From Euwallacea fornicatus (taxonomy: Eukaryota > Arthropoda > Insecta > Coleoptera > Curculionidae), in contig NC_089546.1 of the NCBI RefSeq assembly GCF_040115645.1, positions 1,826,001-1,890,000 of the forward strand: a DNA stretch of 64,000 nucleotides, in the 5' to 3' direction. Made by a program: the position numbers and the translations under genes. How positions within the stretch are numbered: the stretch's first letter is position 1; every line of letters starts with the position of its first letter. Below the pieces are notes generated by a model. It worked only from the letters and a program-made list of their open reading frames with translations. It ran no database searches and was not told the DNA's origin. Of the stretch, positions 25,701 through 40,700 are shown one piece after another.

Positions 25701-28700
25701 TTCCAAGTTATTGTTGGCAGAAGAGGGCACGAATAATGTTTAAACGCTGAAATAGTCGTTGGATGTGAACTTTGCATAGAAAGAGAAATTTACAATGGAA
25801 TTTCTGTCGTTATCGGACTAGAGTCAGGTTTTGTTTACTGAATTATAAATGAAATTCTGAATCACTAATAAATGAGATATAGTAATTGGAAAGCTATTAG
25901 AATATACAAGGCTGGCCACAGTAGAGGTGGATTATTTATGTTGGGAATACAACACAACAGTCTTCGAAGCCTAAATCTTAGTCAAACTTGAGGTGGTCAC
26001 TCGAAAGGAAATAATATATAAGCCAAAGATTTATATCTACTTCGAGCAAAAACTGAGGTGCCTGTACCAAAGCAGAATGCATTTAAAGCTCGTCACCGAA
26101 AGAGTCACCCAAAGAAGAGTGCCGAGCTGCAAGGACATGAAGTTATATTAACCACTGGCATTGTGGGGTCGATGAGTTGTTTAGATAAGGGTCCTAAACT
26201 TGAACTAACCTCAAACATGTCTAAGGGTTAGGAAAACAAATATTTCCCATTAACATAACACATGTCAATAGGAAACAACAAAGACCGATAGGAGACAGGT
26301 GGTAAGATGTAGACTAGTCAAGGATTTCTTGCTCCACCCAGAGACATCCAGGGCATTATAGCTATTAAAAGAGTCTACAATGCATCGAAGAAATAGTGAG
26401 AGTTTTCAAAGATCACTGCAAAGCTAAACAGGTTAATACAATTCCTGGACATGGAGAACAGCTTGCTCTAGAAATACTGGATTGCAGGAGAGGAATCCTT
26501 GTATAACTGCCTAGGAGCGCAATAGGTGGATACGTCTTGGGTAGAGGGTTTTGGAACCGGCATTATTCTGTGAGGAATCGTAACCCTTGTATAAGATAGC
26601 ATACCTTATAAAGAGGATTGATCCATTTAAGGATGGGGAGGCGGCTTACATAGGATGAAATGGGATGGATTAGGGAGTAAAAATGGTCCCTAAGAGCCTA
26701 TCCATATGGCTTTTGGCTCCCCCTTTACTACTGCTAAACTACTACATCTACCAGTAATAAAGGGATGTACCCTAAATGTACAATAAATCACGACTACATA
26801 AGATATTTATTAAGATATTTAACTCCCGTTGTGAAGGCTTCCTTATGCTCTTCTTTTCCAAAATTATTTAATACTAAAGTAGTGAAAATGTATAAAAGTT
26901 GGCAACATGATGACGTTATACAATGTAAGGCACCCAGTAAAATGCGTATTTGAAATTTGATCTCTTGAGCTGTCAGATCTAATCTTCGTCTTAGCAGATA
27001 TGAGCTTCTAAAGGGCTTCTAACTATTTTTGACTAAGTTTACAAAATGATCTGAGCTGGTATTAATAAACCTTAACTAACTGCCTGCAATAATCAACAGC
27101 CAACAAAGAATCTTCATGATTGGATTTCAAGTTTATATCACGAAACCTCCTCATTACCTTCTCGTGTCTTGCATGTGGCTTATACTGACAATATAATACA
27201 ATATATTAATTTCAGTACATATTACGCTTATTTAATTACCTTTATATACCTTTCAGTATATAAAAATTTATATTTATTAGGCAGGTTTCTAATGATGTAT
27301 GTTAATTTTTTTAATCGGTGGCATTCACCCTCATGAGTGTTATTGATTCGGTGAGAGCGCAACTTAATCCAAATTTTTAATTTTTTAGGGAAAGCGATGT
27401 ATAAAGGGCGGCACTATGTATTTACATTCAATTAAAAGCACAAAGCTGCTTCGACAAGGAATTCTACATGTGTTCTAATGGCTATTTACGTAAAAGTTTG
27501 AGTGGTTCTAGGTACGAGGAAGATTTTTACATAACCAGAGTACATCTCGATTAATATGCATAAAATTTTTCACGCGTTAGTGGAGTAATCGAAATTTTAA
27601 TACCAATTATTGTTAAGCAAATCACTTCCAATGGTATACACAAAGATGATTATTAAACTCGTAACATAGAAACTAATTTGTATCACGATTGCGTGAACAA
27701 ATTAAGTAAGCATACGTCTAAAGAGATTTAACTCATAAGGATCGAACTTTCATTTTTTGTTGTTTCCTCTTTAATTGAATTAGGTCGGTCTACATTTGAA
27801 TTACGTGAACGTGTTGATAAGTGTGAGAGATGGTGATAAGTTATAAATATTAATTAAAAGCGACCACGCCTATTTAACATCACTTTTAATTAGCAAAACA
27901 AACTTATGTATTGCTAAATTAAACAATATTGCATTATGATTAGAAAACGGTAGAAACAATGAGCGGATGTAGAGGACACTAGAAGATATTATAAAATTTC
28001 ATATTTACAATATGTGGAACTAATTGTTTTGGATCTTAGTTAAATAGAAATTGAAGTGGTTATGAGTTTCTCATAAGGAGATTAAGTTAATTAGGACTTC
28101 AAAGAATGGGTAGAAATTCAATGAACACAGCCCTAAACAGAGTATTGAGAATTGATGTGGTACGGATTACGTGATTTTTCTTTATCTAAAGTTTCTTGTT
28201 CAAAATGTAAACAAATAATTTGACACGTTTAGTTTAGCAAGTTCAGACTATTTCCTTGTTATGTAGAATATCATAATTTCTGAGTTTCTCCTTGAAGTGC
28301 TCTAAAATGTTCGTCCATAAAATTAGCTAATTTCCACTTTCATACCATAGTTTTAAACTTGAACTGAAATTTAAGTTTTAAATTTTACATATTATTTATT
28401 TGTGATCCAAGGACTGTAAAGCATTTTGTACAATAGCGCAGAATTTCAATGTAAAATACTTAGCCATTTTCGAAATATTAGAAAATACATTCATAGGTGA
28501 AACTCTAATTTTTTTTTGGAAAATTCTAAATATCTCGAAAATGGTAAAAATTAGGTATAGAACATTATCCACGAAAAATATTCATAATATTCCACAGAAT
28601 CAAAATTTGTTATAATATATAAGGTGTTCCATTTAAAATAAGCGACGTGACATTCTTTTCCGGTATAACTGCAAGTGATATTTTCATGAAAATATTTTTA

Positions 28701-31700
28701 ATCAATAGATCACTTTTACTTTAGTCTGACACCCAAGTTTCAACTTTTTCCTAGTCATAGTTTCCAAGATATGGATAATGGCCCATAGGCGTTGAACACC
28801 CTGTATAAAAATGTGTATCTTTGTTGCTACTCGTACGAATTACTATTTTGTCTCTGCCACAAATTGACTTTATTTTGAAACTTTTTTTTATTTTGTAGAA
28901 TTTTCGCCAGACATACAGTTTTCCTACAAAAAAATCATTTACAATACCTTGCAATTCATCATTGTTGCTTATTTGGAAACAAAATATGAACAAAGTTTTA
29001 GTTCTAAATAACCATCAATTTAGTTCATTCTTATTAAAAATTCTTGAAATTTTAATCGTTTTTCTGAATACATAAATAAATTTGTTTAAAAAAATTAATT
29101 TGTACTTCAGTTCTCCTATCGGTATTTTTTTTAATATTGTTTTCACAACAATGATGAATTGTAAGATATAGTACATAACTTTGTAAATAAATTGCGCTTT
29201 TGGTGAAAATTTTACAAGAGACAAAAAAGTTTCAAACTAAAATCAGCTAGTGGCAGTCAAAAAATTAGGTATTCGTACGGAGGGTAATAAAAATACAATC
29301 TTTTACTGAAGAATCACTCGCCATTTTTAATATTTTCACGCATTAAAAAAAGATCCCGCCTATGTCAAAACACACGAATTGATATAACAACTCTTAGTTC
29401 AAAATTAATGAAAATCGATAAAAGCGTTTAATAATTAGTTCGAAAAAACCTATATTAATTTGAGAAATTTGGTACTCTGTAGCGGCAAAGCGAAGGTACA
29501 TTGAAGATAAATAAGTTTGTCTAGAAAGCTTTATTTCTGGTTACGGAATTTTTGGTTAAACATTGTAGTAATTTCAGGAACATCCTATATAACCAAGCAT
29601 GAGTATGTTAGCTTAGAAAAGTTGTATAATTTTTTTAATTTAGTTTTTTAGCTATTCATAATGAGATATCCCTGATAAAAAAAATTCTTGAATTTTCGTA
29701 TTTGCCCTACATTTTTTTTGTCATTGTACAAGTAAAACAGATCTGATTCTTCTTGTTTAACGAATTTTTCGGATATATTTTTTTCCTTGCTAGGAGATCG
29801 AAAGATGATATACCTCTAAATTATAATAATAATATAAATGACGACTATAGTAATCTTAGATTCTTAAGTTGGAAAACATTTACACAAAATATAGTGACTT
29901 TAAGAACAATAAAGTGGTTTCCTCTACAATATCTCATTAGACGTAATTATTCAGAATCTCAACAGATAAAATGGAAACCAAGTATGGCTTCTTGAAGGGA
30001 GAATATTTAATGAAACTAGATTATTAAAAGAAAACAGGAGCTAAAATGTTCAGGTTAGTTCAAGTTAGTTTAGACTTCAGCAGGATTTTACAATTTGAAA
30101 AAGTTGATAAGCATAACTCAACTAGAACTAGATAATGGAATATGAAAGTCGTCATATAAAAGAAAAAGACATTAGTGTGAATATTTAAAACCTTAAAAAC
30201 CCGTTTGAAGCAGCAAGGACATTTGAAATCATAGATTAATCAAAGATAAATTTCGTTGAAACATCAATATAGTTTTCGAAAGTCGTATATGGTAGGGACG
30301 GCCTAATCGCCCATTTAAACACCTGCAAATTGACATCCCTAGGATTATTCCTCCACTCAATGAAGATGAGTTTATTTTTGGTTTTAACAACTCTTATCCT
30401 AATCTGAATGATCCTTATTATAATAATCATGAGAAAATCATGAATAATCTATTAGGTAATTACGTAGTGAGATTATGATGTTAACGTGTGCTCAGCACTA
30501 GCTTAAAAGCAAACCCAAGTAGCAAACGAATGTATATTTATAAAAAGCAACTAAATCAATTAAAATATTTAGCTATTGGAAACGTTACCTATACAAATTG
30601 GAACACAAATGTTATTAAGCAACAAATAACAAATTGTTCCTTATAGAAAAACTGCATGATCAACAACAATAATAATAAGTATAATTTTTATTTACAGAGA
30701 TGTCAATAGAAAATACGAGTTAGGCATTATTTACAGCATAAATTTACGAAAAAACAGCAGTCCATGTTGCTTCTTAAGGACTATATGTTTAATAAAATGT
30801 TGGCATTTTTTAGGAACATTTTCCCTTTGAAAACTTTATAAAAATGTATAAAATCCAACGAACTTTTATTTTAACTTTAAACTAAGCTTGTCCAACTCTT
30901 TAATATAATTTTATTTTTTTACAAGACATAATGGCGACTTCAATTTTGCATTTTAAGCGCAGAATAATGATCATTTATTAATACCCAATCAAATGAACTT
31001 TTTTAAAAGTTAAAATTACTCTTCCCTATAAAATTTTAAGGATTATTCAATAATTAATTCTAAAGCTATTACTGGAACATTTTAATTTTATCAAAACAAG
31101 ATTTTTAAAAATCACTCCAAGAATTAATGAAAAATTGTCTGATCTACCACTTTTCCCACTTTCCCCAGTCAATTAATCCCAATCCAGATTTCTCCCCTCC
31201 TGATTTTGATTCCTGTGACACAAAAGAAGATGAATCTCCATGAAACTCATCACATTTCACTTCGACTTTCTCCTTCTTTTCTTCATGCACATGCACTGGA
31301 ACTGGCACCTTCACTGGCACGGGAACCTTTTTCTCAACGTAATGCGGTACGTGTTTGATTACCTCATAAGGTACTGGTCTTTCTACTGGAATCTTTAAAA
31401 ATTTGCATATATTATAAACTAGTTTGACAGTCGTAGGAAACATACCTTTACTTCATAAGGTACCTCTTTGACTACTGGTACCTTCACATCCTTGTAAACG
31501 GGATAAGGCTGCGGAACCTTCACTTCATAGGGAACTTTAACTTCTTTTTCTACTTTGTATGGCACTGGTCTATGGACATATATTTTCACTGGATAAGGTT
31601 TTTCTACTGTAACTGGCACTTTGATTTCTTTTTCTACTTTCACTGGATAGGGCTTTTCCACTTTTACTGGCACTGGGTGTTCTTCATAAACCTAAAACAT

Positions 31701-34700
31701 GATTTATGTCATGATATGTAAAACATCTTTGTACCAGTAGGCACCTTGACAGGCACATGGACGATCTTCTCCACGGGATAAGGGTGAGGCACATGTACAG
31801 CTACTTTGACTGGTACTTTTATTTCTTTCTCAACGGGATAAGGCACTGGTTCTTTTACCTCGTATGGAACTTTAATCTCTTTGTAGACTGGGTATGGCTG
31901 GGGCACTTTTACTTCCACTGGATATGGTTGATCTACATGAACCTTAAAATGAGTTTGATGTTAGTAAATAGTAATGAAATTGAGGAGGTAAAATACGTTG
32001 TTATCAGTTGATTTTCGCGCTTATTTGTCTGATTTCGAAGGAAGGCGTTTTTTTATAAGGGTTTCCATAGACGAAGCATTTTATCGCGTTACTTAGTAAC
32101 GCCATTGAACGGTCGTGTGAATAGGGTTCAAGGGAATAGAACGAATTCAAATAAGGTGGCAAAGTCTACTCAGATTTCTATCACTTAGGCCCCGTCAACA
32201 AATATGTTAATTACACTGATGAACCTTATAAGAATAGACCGATCAACATCTGGGCAATTCTATGCATAAATAATTCTATTCATTTGCATCTCAATATAAC
32301 CAATGTTATTAGAATTACTACTGTGGACGAGTAGCTTTTCATTTGGGGAATTTTTGTTCTAAATGTGACGAACACGCTGTATTAAGAAGATGTAAATCAC
32401 AGAAGGAAAGAAGATGCTTGATTTAATGAAATATTTTTCTTTTTCTTTCATCGGACCGTTTCATCTAAACTCTGCCTTTTCTTCGGAGTTGAAGTTGAAA
32501 AAAGATTTTACTGCAATCAATTCTTTTCCCATATTCTTTCATGGTTTCTTCTTTTGCTCATAATGAGCAAGTTTGAAATGTGACTTTGAAGATTAAATAG
32601 TTAATTTTAAACCACATATTCTTCCCTTATAACTGCCAAATTGAAGATATCTTTTCTTTCTTCTTGTAGAACAGTTCTTCATCATCCAGAGTTCCCGACA
32701 TAATTAAAAAGTGAAATATATCTTCAAATGTCTTTTTTGTTTTGTTCTCACTCATTTAGATTTAAGGAAAATTTCGATTATTAAAATGTGAAGCTGTGTT
32801 AAATGATTCGGGCATGAATCCTTGCTTTGAACGCTTTAAGGAAAACTTGGAAAAATATGAATCCTACTCTTTCTTCCTGTCCTTTCTGGGCAACTCAAGA
32901 AAAATTGTCTCACCGAATCACGTTCCTTGATAGATTTTTCTTATCTATGAAGATTTGGAGGAAGATTTTGAAGATTGAGATGCGAAATTCTGTTTCTTCA
33001 ATTTTGACTCATATAGTTTAGGATAACTAAGATTTAAGATAAGATTTTGAAGATTATTGTTCCTGTTTAATCTTGTCGCGTTTTCAAGAATTGAACTCAC
33101 TAGTTAGCACTTGCGGAAATTCGTTAGAAAAATTGAGAGATTTTTAAGTAACTTATTGAAGGAATCTAGAAAAAAATCCTTTTATTCCTTCAATTTCTTA
33201 TTAATCAAGAAAATTATCTGATCGATATAATTGCTGATAGCTGAATATCCATCAGCCTTAAGCCTTTTCTTACCTTAACTGGTACGTTTACAATTTTCTC
33301 TACTGGTACTGGCTTGTGCACTGGAACCTTTTCATGTACGAAAACTTTATAAGGCACTTTCACCTCCTTGTAGACAGGATAAGGGTGCGGAACTTTGACT
33401 TCTACTGGAACCTATTTATTAAATGTTTAGTGCAGAATTTAGCAAAAATAGAGTAAAGTAAGTACCTTAATTTCCTTGTATACGGGCACTTTGACTTCTT
33501 TTTCTACCGGATAAGGTTCAGGCACCTCCTTCACTACAGTGACAGTCTTTTCGTGCTTTACTTCTTCGATTGGCACTAAAAAAGTCAATTTAATTTTCTT
33601 TTATTAATATCTTTGCGCGAAACTCACGCTGGAAAATTGGGCATTTAATCTTTCCATCTCCAATCTCCAAACCATGATGACCAAAATTGGCTACTTCTCC
33701 TCCTAACTCTAGGCCTCCCTCATTTCCTCCGCCGAATTCCAAATGAGAGTTAATTCCTCCTGAGATTTCTAATCCGTTTTCTTTGTGGGGTGGGCTCGAC
33801 CATTTATGTTGTTCAATTCCATGGGCTAGTAATCCAAGAAAGAGGCTTCGTTTTTGGTTCTTCGGTTGCACTTTAGTTTTTTCTTTGTTTGCCAGGCAAG
33901 CCGTTGTAATCAGAAGAACCAGGAGGGTCTAGAACAGTCACAATTGATATCCTTTTTGAACGTTATACTTTTCACTTACTTTAAGAAAAATCATTTTTGG
34001 TGACGCTTAGCGGACAAATGCCTCGCACGGAAACTGTGAGAATTATTGAAATGAATGTATTTATAGAGTATATTAAGACCCTTCCAAATTGATCTGATTT
34101 TGCCACTTATTTATTGTACTTAGTGTTTATTCGTTATTGGGAAATACTTAGAGTGTCGAGTAGCATAGAGAGGCTGCTTTGATTGAAACGAACATAATAT
34201 GACCATTCCCCGCATTTCTTGTTGTTAGCGTACGTATGAGCTGTTCAGTCGAAATTTGCACTAATTTTCCTACGTTTCGCTTGCTATTGTACATGTTTTA
34301 ATTATCTTTTAATTTTATTCGTCAAATTAAATACTATTACAAGTCTACACATCTCAATACTCCTTTATCAAAACTGATCCGATCCTTATGGTCTTAATTC
34401 AAGAAAGCCGGTATATATTAGCAAATGCATATGGAATAAACGTAACATACTTTTACATCTGACCTAAACTTGTCGCGAATTTATTTGAATATATTTGCTT
34501 TTTTGCCTTATCATGACTATTTTATTTAAAAATTCTGGGGTTATTATGGCCGGTACGACATACAGAATGAGGCTGGAGATATCAGTTTTTGCCTTCACTA
34601 CTATTTATATTGACATTTAGGAACTAGCAGTTTTCTTAATATGCAAGCAAAAACAAGACATTTTCCTTCATGATAATCACCATTTATATTTTTTTTTTGT

Positions 34701-37700
34701 TGTACACGTAATGTTTAATTATATTAGCTAACTAATTAAATCTTGACCGATTAACTGGAAACTAATTAGGATAAGATTAAAGCTCAGCAAATTGGGCATT
34801 TCGTTGCATATGTGCTCGTATTGTTTTTTAAATTTACTTCATGGTTGTTGCGTAACCGGTTGGAGTTGGATTAACGTACGAATTGAGTATAGATCTGAAT
34901 TCAAAATTTATTCTTCTAATGAAAGAATTTGTTAGAAACCATATATACCCTGAGGGGTGTTTATGATATTGCAATGTTACGTCTATATGGGATTTTTTAT
35001 TTAAACTCTTCCTGATTAAAATGTCTTTGTGTAATTGCTCCACAGGAACATTTAACTATTTGAAACTAATCGGGATTACTTTTTTGATTAGATATACATA
35101 TATCATTTTCAATCGGGGATCTAGTAAATATTACGTATTTATATTTCTTCAAAACCTCTTCACCATTTTGATCGCTACCACCATCTACCGACTCAGTGCT
35201 AAAACGAACCACTGCACGAAGTTTTATCAGGCAGTACTATAAGTAACGTTCTCTTTATTAGAACTTAATGATTGCTTATGTATCCACTAGGGGGCCTGTA
35301 TTAATTTATTTTATCATATATTTTTTATTTTCTCCACTCTAAGAAAAAATATTTTAAATGATACAAATATCTATTCTAATGGATCAAAGGTGTGTCGAAC
35401 ACAATTAGTCCATAAAGATGCGACATGTTCTCTAGTAAGTATTGGCATGTCCAATATTTTAGCTAAGATTAACGATTGGGAGTTGTAAAGTTCAATTCTC
35501 TAGCTTGATTGTTTTTATTCTCTATTTTTATTTTTTCCGAATAGAAAGATTTATCTAAATCCGATGAATATCTTAGTGCTCTGTCACCCCCAGGAAGACC
35601 GCGATTAGTTCGGGGTTGCATCTTGACCCTTTTGTGCGTTCTGACTTATAATACATTTCTTCTCTTCTCTTCTTCTTACTGCACTTTCGTTATAATGTTA
35701 CATGCTGCGATCATAATTACATCATAATGCGCTTAATTTTCAAGTAAAATTTGCTTTATTGTTATTATTTTATTGCATTTAATTCTTGCTTTTGATTTTT
35801 TTTCCAAATTAGCGTATTCAAAAATAATAATGCGATATGTATCTCTCTGAATAAAACCAGCCTATGCCATCTTCTTCCTTTCCAATTCTTTTATGGTATA
35901 TGCGAACTAGTCCACCTCACGTCATCAATTGTGTTGTTTGGTATTCCCCCCATTCGATTTAGCCCAACTTTTTAACATTCGAGATAAAAACCTTAGTCCA
36001 TTCCTCATAGTGTACATTTCTTCTTTGCTATTTCTTTATTAAATTCTCTCTGGCTACGACTTTACACGCAGTTTCTTAGGCAAGAATTTTCATTCTCTCA
36101 GCGACAATAAGCTATATTTGTAGAATAGCTACAACAATCAGGGGGCTCTCCGTGGATGCCGTTTTGTATGCTGAAAATAGCGGTCTTGTTAGTTGTAGGC
36201 TTATTTTCTGTAACGGATCCGCGCAGAGTAGGGCACTACAAGACTTGGTGTGAATGAAAAATTTATTCCTGCGCTCTTTTGACGTCCCCGCAGCTGGACT
36301 TATCTTCTTTATTTTATTTATCATTTTAATTGTTGTCAACTTTATCTACAATTTATTCCGCTTATTTAATCATTTGGCCTCAATCAAAATGCCAAATCGT
36401 CTGATAAATGGATCTTTATTTCTGTATCTATGCTTAACATTCTACAATAGAAACCATTCCACAGAGCAGAGCACAGCAGTAAATCCTGCGAAACTCCGCA
36501 AAATAGTGAAGTACTTTTCTTAATTTGGTGCCATACTACATTTGTGCAGGTTTCACTTCGTGATTTTGATAAAATATTTCCTCATCGTTACTTTTTCAAA
36601 TGTTTTAATGATTTCCACCCCTGGTACAGTACTGAAAGCGTTTTGTTGTTACACCAGTACGCAGTATTCTTACATCCTGTATATTTGCTTTTTTTTTAAG
36701 AACAAACTTCAGTTCTTGTTCCATTGCACCTATGTTGGGTTGTGCTTTCTTCATGAACTCTAAGTTTATACTGTGACTTTGAAAGCATCAATTTTGATTC
36801 TAGATTGTATTTAATCAATTTTTCAAGGAAGTTTTCAGAAGTGTTCATAAAACGTATCGGCCTACAGGACTTCCTGTATTTATAGTAGAGTTGGTTCATG
36901 TTAGTTATTTTAGTAGTTTCTTTATGATAGTAGAGTTTAAGGGGGCAATCTTGCTGTAAGTGGGAACTGAACAAAAATGTTAGAATTTGATTAATTTGAA
37001 GAAGTATTTTATGTTTAAAGGTGGGATGATCCAGTATCATATTACTAATTTATTATCATAAAGTTTTGTTGGCATCTGTTGTTTTGTATAAAAATTACGT
37101 TCATGCTTATAAAATGTAGAATTTTTTCAGTATAAAATAGAGTGAATTCAATGATTTTCAAACTAGGACTTCAATTAGTACGAAAAATCTTTTCAATTGA
37201 TAAGCATTCGATATAGAGCGATTTATCTTATTATAGAAACAATTACACCAACAACGATTAGTAAAAAATGGATTAATATTTCTAAAATATTTTTTTAATG
37301 AGAACTACAGTTAATTGACTTATGTGTATTCCTTTTAAGACATGTTTTGCATTTATGAAGTAGAGAGCATACTCTGAGAATAGAAATAACAGCATTGAGG
37401 AAATATCTTTCAAATCGTAAATTAATTTCGAGAAAACTTATTAGATTTCTAACCAGTGAAATGTTCTGAGAATTCTCTAAAACCATTTTTTGAAACCCTT
37501 TAGAAACCTGAATTAACTTTTGCAAATCGAAAAGAAATGGGACTTTTTGCTTTCTGGAGAACCAGAATAGAGATAATTCGAGACAGAAACAAAAAATGGA
37601 CTGGAGAAGGATTTATATGTTAAAACATTAACGATTTTGTTCAAGCTTTTTACCAGTTAAAATTAAAATTCATTCAATTTGTAGTAATAACTGGACAAGA

Positions 37701-40700
37701 ATTTTCAGAACATAAATAATATTGGCGAAGAATTCTCTAACTCACCAGTGAGATTCACTGATTTGGTTCCATTGGGTTCAGAATTTCGTGAATTGAACTT
37801 TTGGAAGATGTTTTGAATTTATGAAGGAAGAACTAGGGGGAATTCTCATTTCAATTAATCTGAATAATTGAAATTGATTAATATTGTTACGACTTTTTCA
37901 TCAGTCTGTGACAACGATTCATTTTTTTGAGTACAGGAAGAATTGAGATCAATAATTTTTTTTTATCATTTGGCAAAATAGATGGAGCTTTTGGAGATAT
38001 TTTTGGATTTCTGCACAAACAGAGTTTTTTCCAAAAATTTTATCATCCTTAACGAATTTTCATGAGAATTATAGAGTGTTAAGTAAACGAAGCTGGTTTT
38101 CAATGTTTTCTTTCCTTTTAACAATATGCTGCATATTCATTCTAGATTCCTAATAACTGGAATTGACTTAAAAGGGACTTTATTATCCATTACTAACTTG
38201 GTAGACAGATCTTACGAATTTCTAAGTAACGAAAACTGACTTTAAAAGTTGCAGTTTCAGGTTTTCGAAAATGTTTTCAACCTCCAAATAACGAATTTCT
38301 GTTAAAGATGAAGGAGCTCTCTCGCTCGTCGGTGTTGATCGTTCTCTTAATGATGGGTAATTGATTAACTAGCTGGGCGTGAATCATCATAATCTTTACG
38401 AAAATTCAATACACCTCTTTTATCGTATCGTAAAAGATTCCGTAATGAACCACTGAACCAGCCTTCTAATCATAAACATGCCATCCAAAAACCATGTCGC
38501 AAGAACCGAACATTTATTAGCAAAGAAATCCGCGATATGTACGCTCAATACCCATATTTACACGCAAGAGTGGTCAACAAGAACATGCGTATCTAACTCG
38601 TACACTGCAGTTTTGTAACCTGATTATCTCTAATTATTAGCGAGATATTTTGTAATTTTCGTTTCTTTCCTATTCGTTTAAATTTTAGTATAGTGCACAC
38701 AATGCCCCGTTGCGAAACACGTTTCATACCCTGAAACGTTTGTTTGTTCTAAGTTGTCACAATTACTTCTTTATATGTAGTGTATCACGTTTAAAAATAT
38801 TTTTGTATCATGAAATAATGGAGTGACACTTGCGGTTGCATAATGACCTGCAAGTCAAGTAGAAACTCGAGCTTTTTATGGATTTATCAGATGTATACAT
38901 AATTCATTTATAGTGGTCTTAAAGTGAAAGCTTTTGTGGTGACATATTTTTCCTTGTGTGTTTTAGTGCCCATTTTTACCCAGCTCATCGGGTCCAATAA
39001 GGAATACCACTAGAGAGTCGTATAAAAATACTTTTATTTTCTACAAAAAAAAATAAGTTATACACAGTAGAAAAACTTAACTTATTTGGCATTTTTTACA
39101 TAAATAATGAACAAAGAATTACAAAAATAATATAACAGATCATTTTCACAGTAGACTTGATAGGAAAGTAAAGAGCATAAATAGAAAAAAAGAAGTCAGA
39201 AGTAGACGGCAGAAAAAGTCACTCTTTTTAAAAGAAAAAGTGAGTGTTTCAGCTCAGGTAACACATAAAGGGTGCACACACGGTGTGCGCGGGTCGCTGT
39301 CAGCTTAGTCCCAGTCTCCTCCGTGTCCATAACCTCCTCCATAACCTCCTCCATAACCTCCTCCATAACCACCTCCCAAGCCTCCTTCATAGCCTCCATG
39401 CTCATAACCTCCATGGATAGGCACTGCGACCGGTACCTTCACAGGTATCGGTACGGGTTTCTCTACGGGGTATGGTACAGGTTTGGCTACAGGGTACGGT
39501 ACAGGCCTATCTACAGCGATTTTCACTGGATAAGGTACAGGTTTCTCCACTGGGTATGGGACTGGTCTTTCCACTGGGTATGGAGCTGGTATTGGGACCT
39601 AAAAAATGATCAGCTTAATTTTTGATGGTTCATTTTATGGGTAAACTGCATACCTTAACGGCAACAGGGTAAGGCTTCTCAACCGGGTATGGCACAGGTT
39701 TTTCCACGGCAACCTTAACAGGGTAAGGCACAGGTTTCTCGACTGGTACTGGGATGTTTTTAATTACATGCACTGGGTAGGGTTGGGGTACGTGAACTGG
39801 GTAGGGTCTGTCTACTGGTACTTTCACGGGAACTGGGACTTCCTTGTAAACTGGGTAAGGCTGAGGTACATGAACTGGGACCTTAACTGGGTATGGGACT
39901 TGTTTCTCTACTGGGTAGGGCTGGGGAACGGGCACTTTCACTGGATAAGGTACGTGTTTGGTGACGGGGTAAGGTTGGGGAACCAACACTTTGACTGGGT
40001 AGGGCCTGTCTACTGGGACTTTGACGGGTACATGAACGATCTTTTCCACGGGGTAAGGTTGGGGTACAGGTACTTTAACATGGATTGGTACTTTGACTGG
40101 GTAGGGTACAGGCTTTTCTACTGGGTAGGGGTGAGGGACTGGAACTTTCACCGGAACACCGATTGTTTTGGTCACTGGGTAAGGGATGTGTTTCTCTACC
40201 GGGTAAGGTACTGGTACTCCCTTGACCACAGTGATGGTTTTTTGTACTGCGGCATGAGAACCTGCGATTCAAGGAAAAATTTTGCATTTTTATTTATAAT
40301 GGAATTGGGCCAAATTTTAATTTGGTGCTTGATGGGATGAATATGTTATTACGACAATGACGATCTTTGATGCAGGACAAGATAGATCAATCTTACCTAG
40401 ATCAACGAGTCCCGAGCTACCATAATCGTTGTAGCCGAAACCAGCACCGTCAGAAACTAGTGCATAGAGGCGTATTAATCACAAGGGAATTTTAACAGAG
40501 TTGAGGGTTATATTTAGGAGTGGGTAAATATCTGAGGTTTCAGTAGATATTTTAGTGAGGAATACGTTGCATTTAGGGTTGACACTTTTGAGACCACAGA
40601 AAAATTCCACTAGTTCTTATTGAGAGTCGGCTTTCAACTTAAAAATTTCTCGTCAACGGAGATATTGAGGATAGTTCTCCGGCATGATCAAAACAAATTT

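Noticed and set aside
36660..36685. ACATCCTGTATA as a transposon end
   Set aside because: No mirrored partner and it lies inside the reverse transcriptase remnant.
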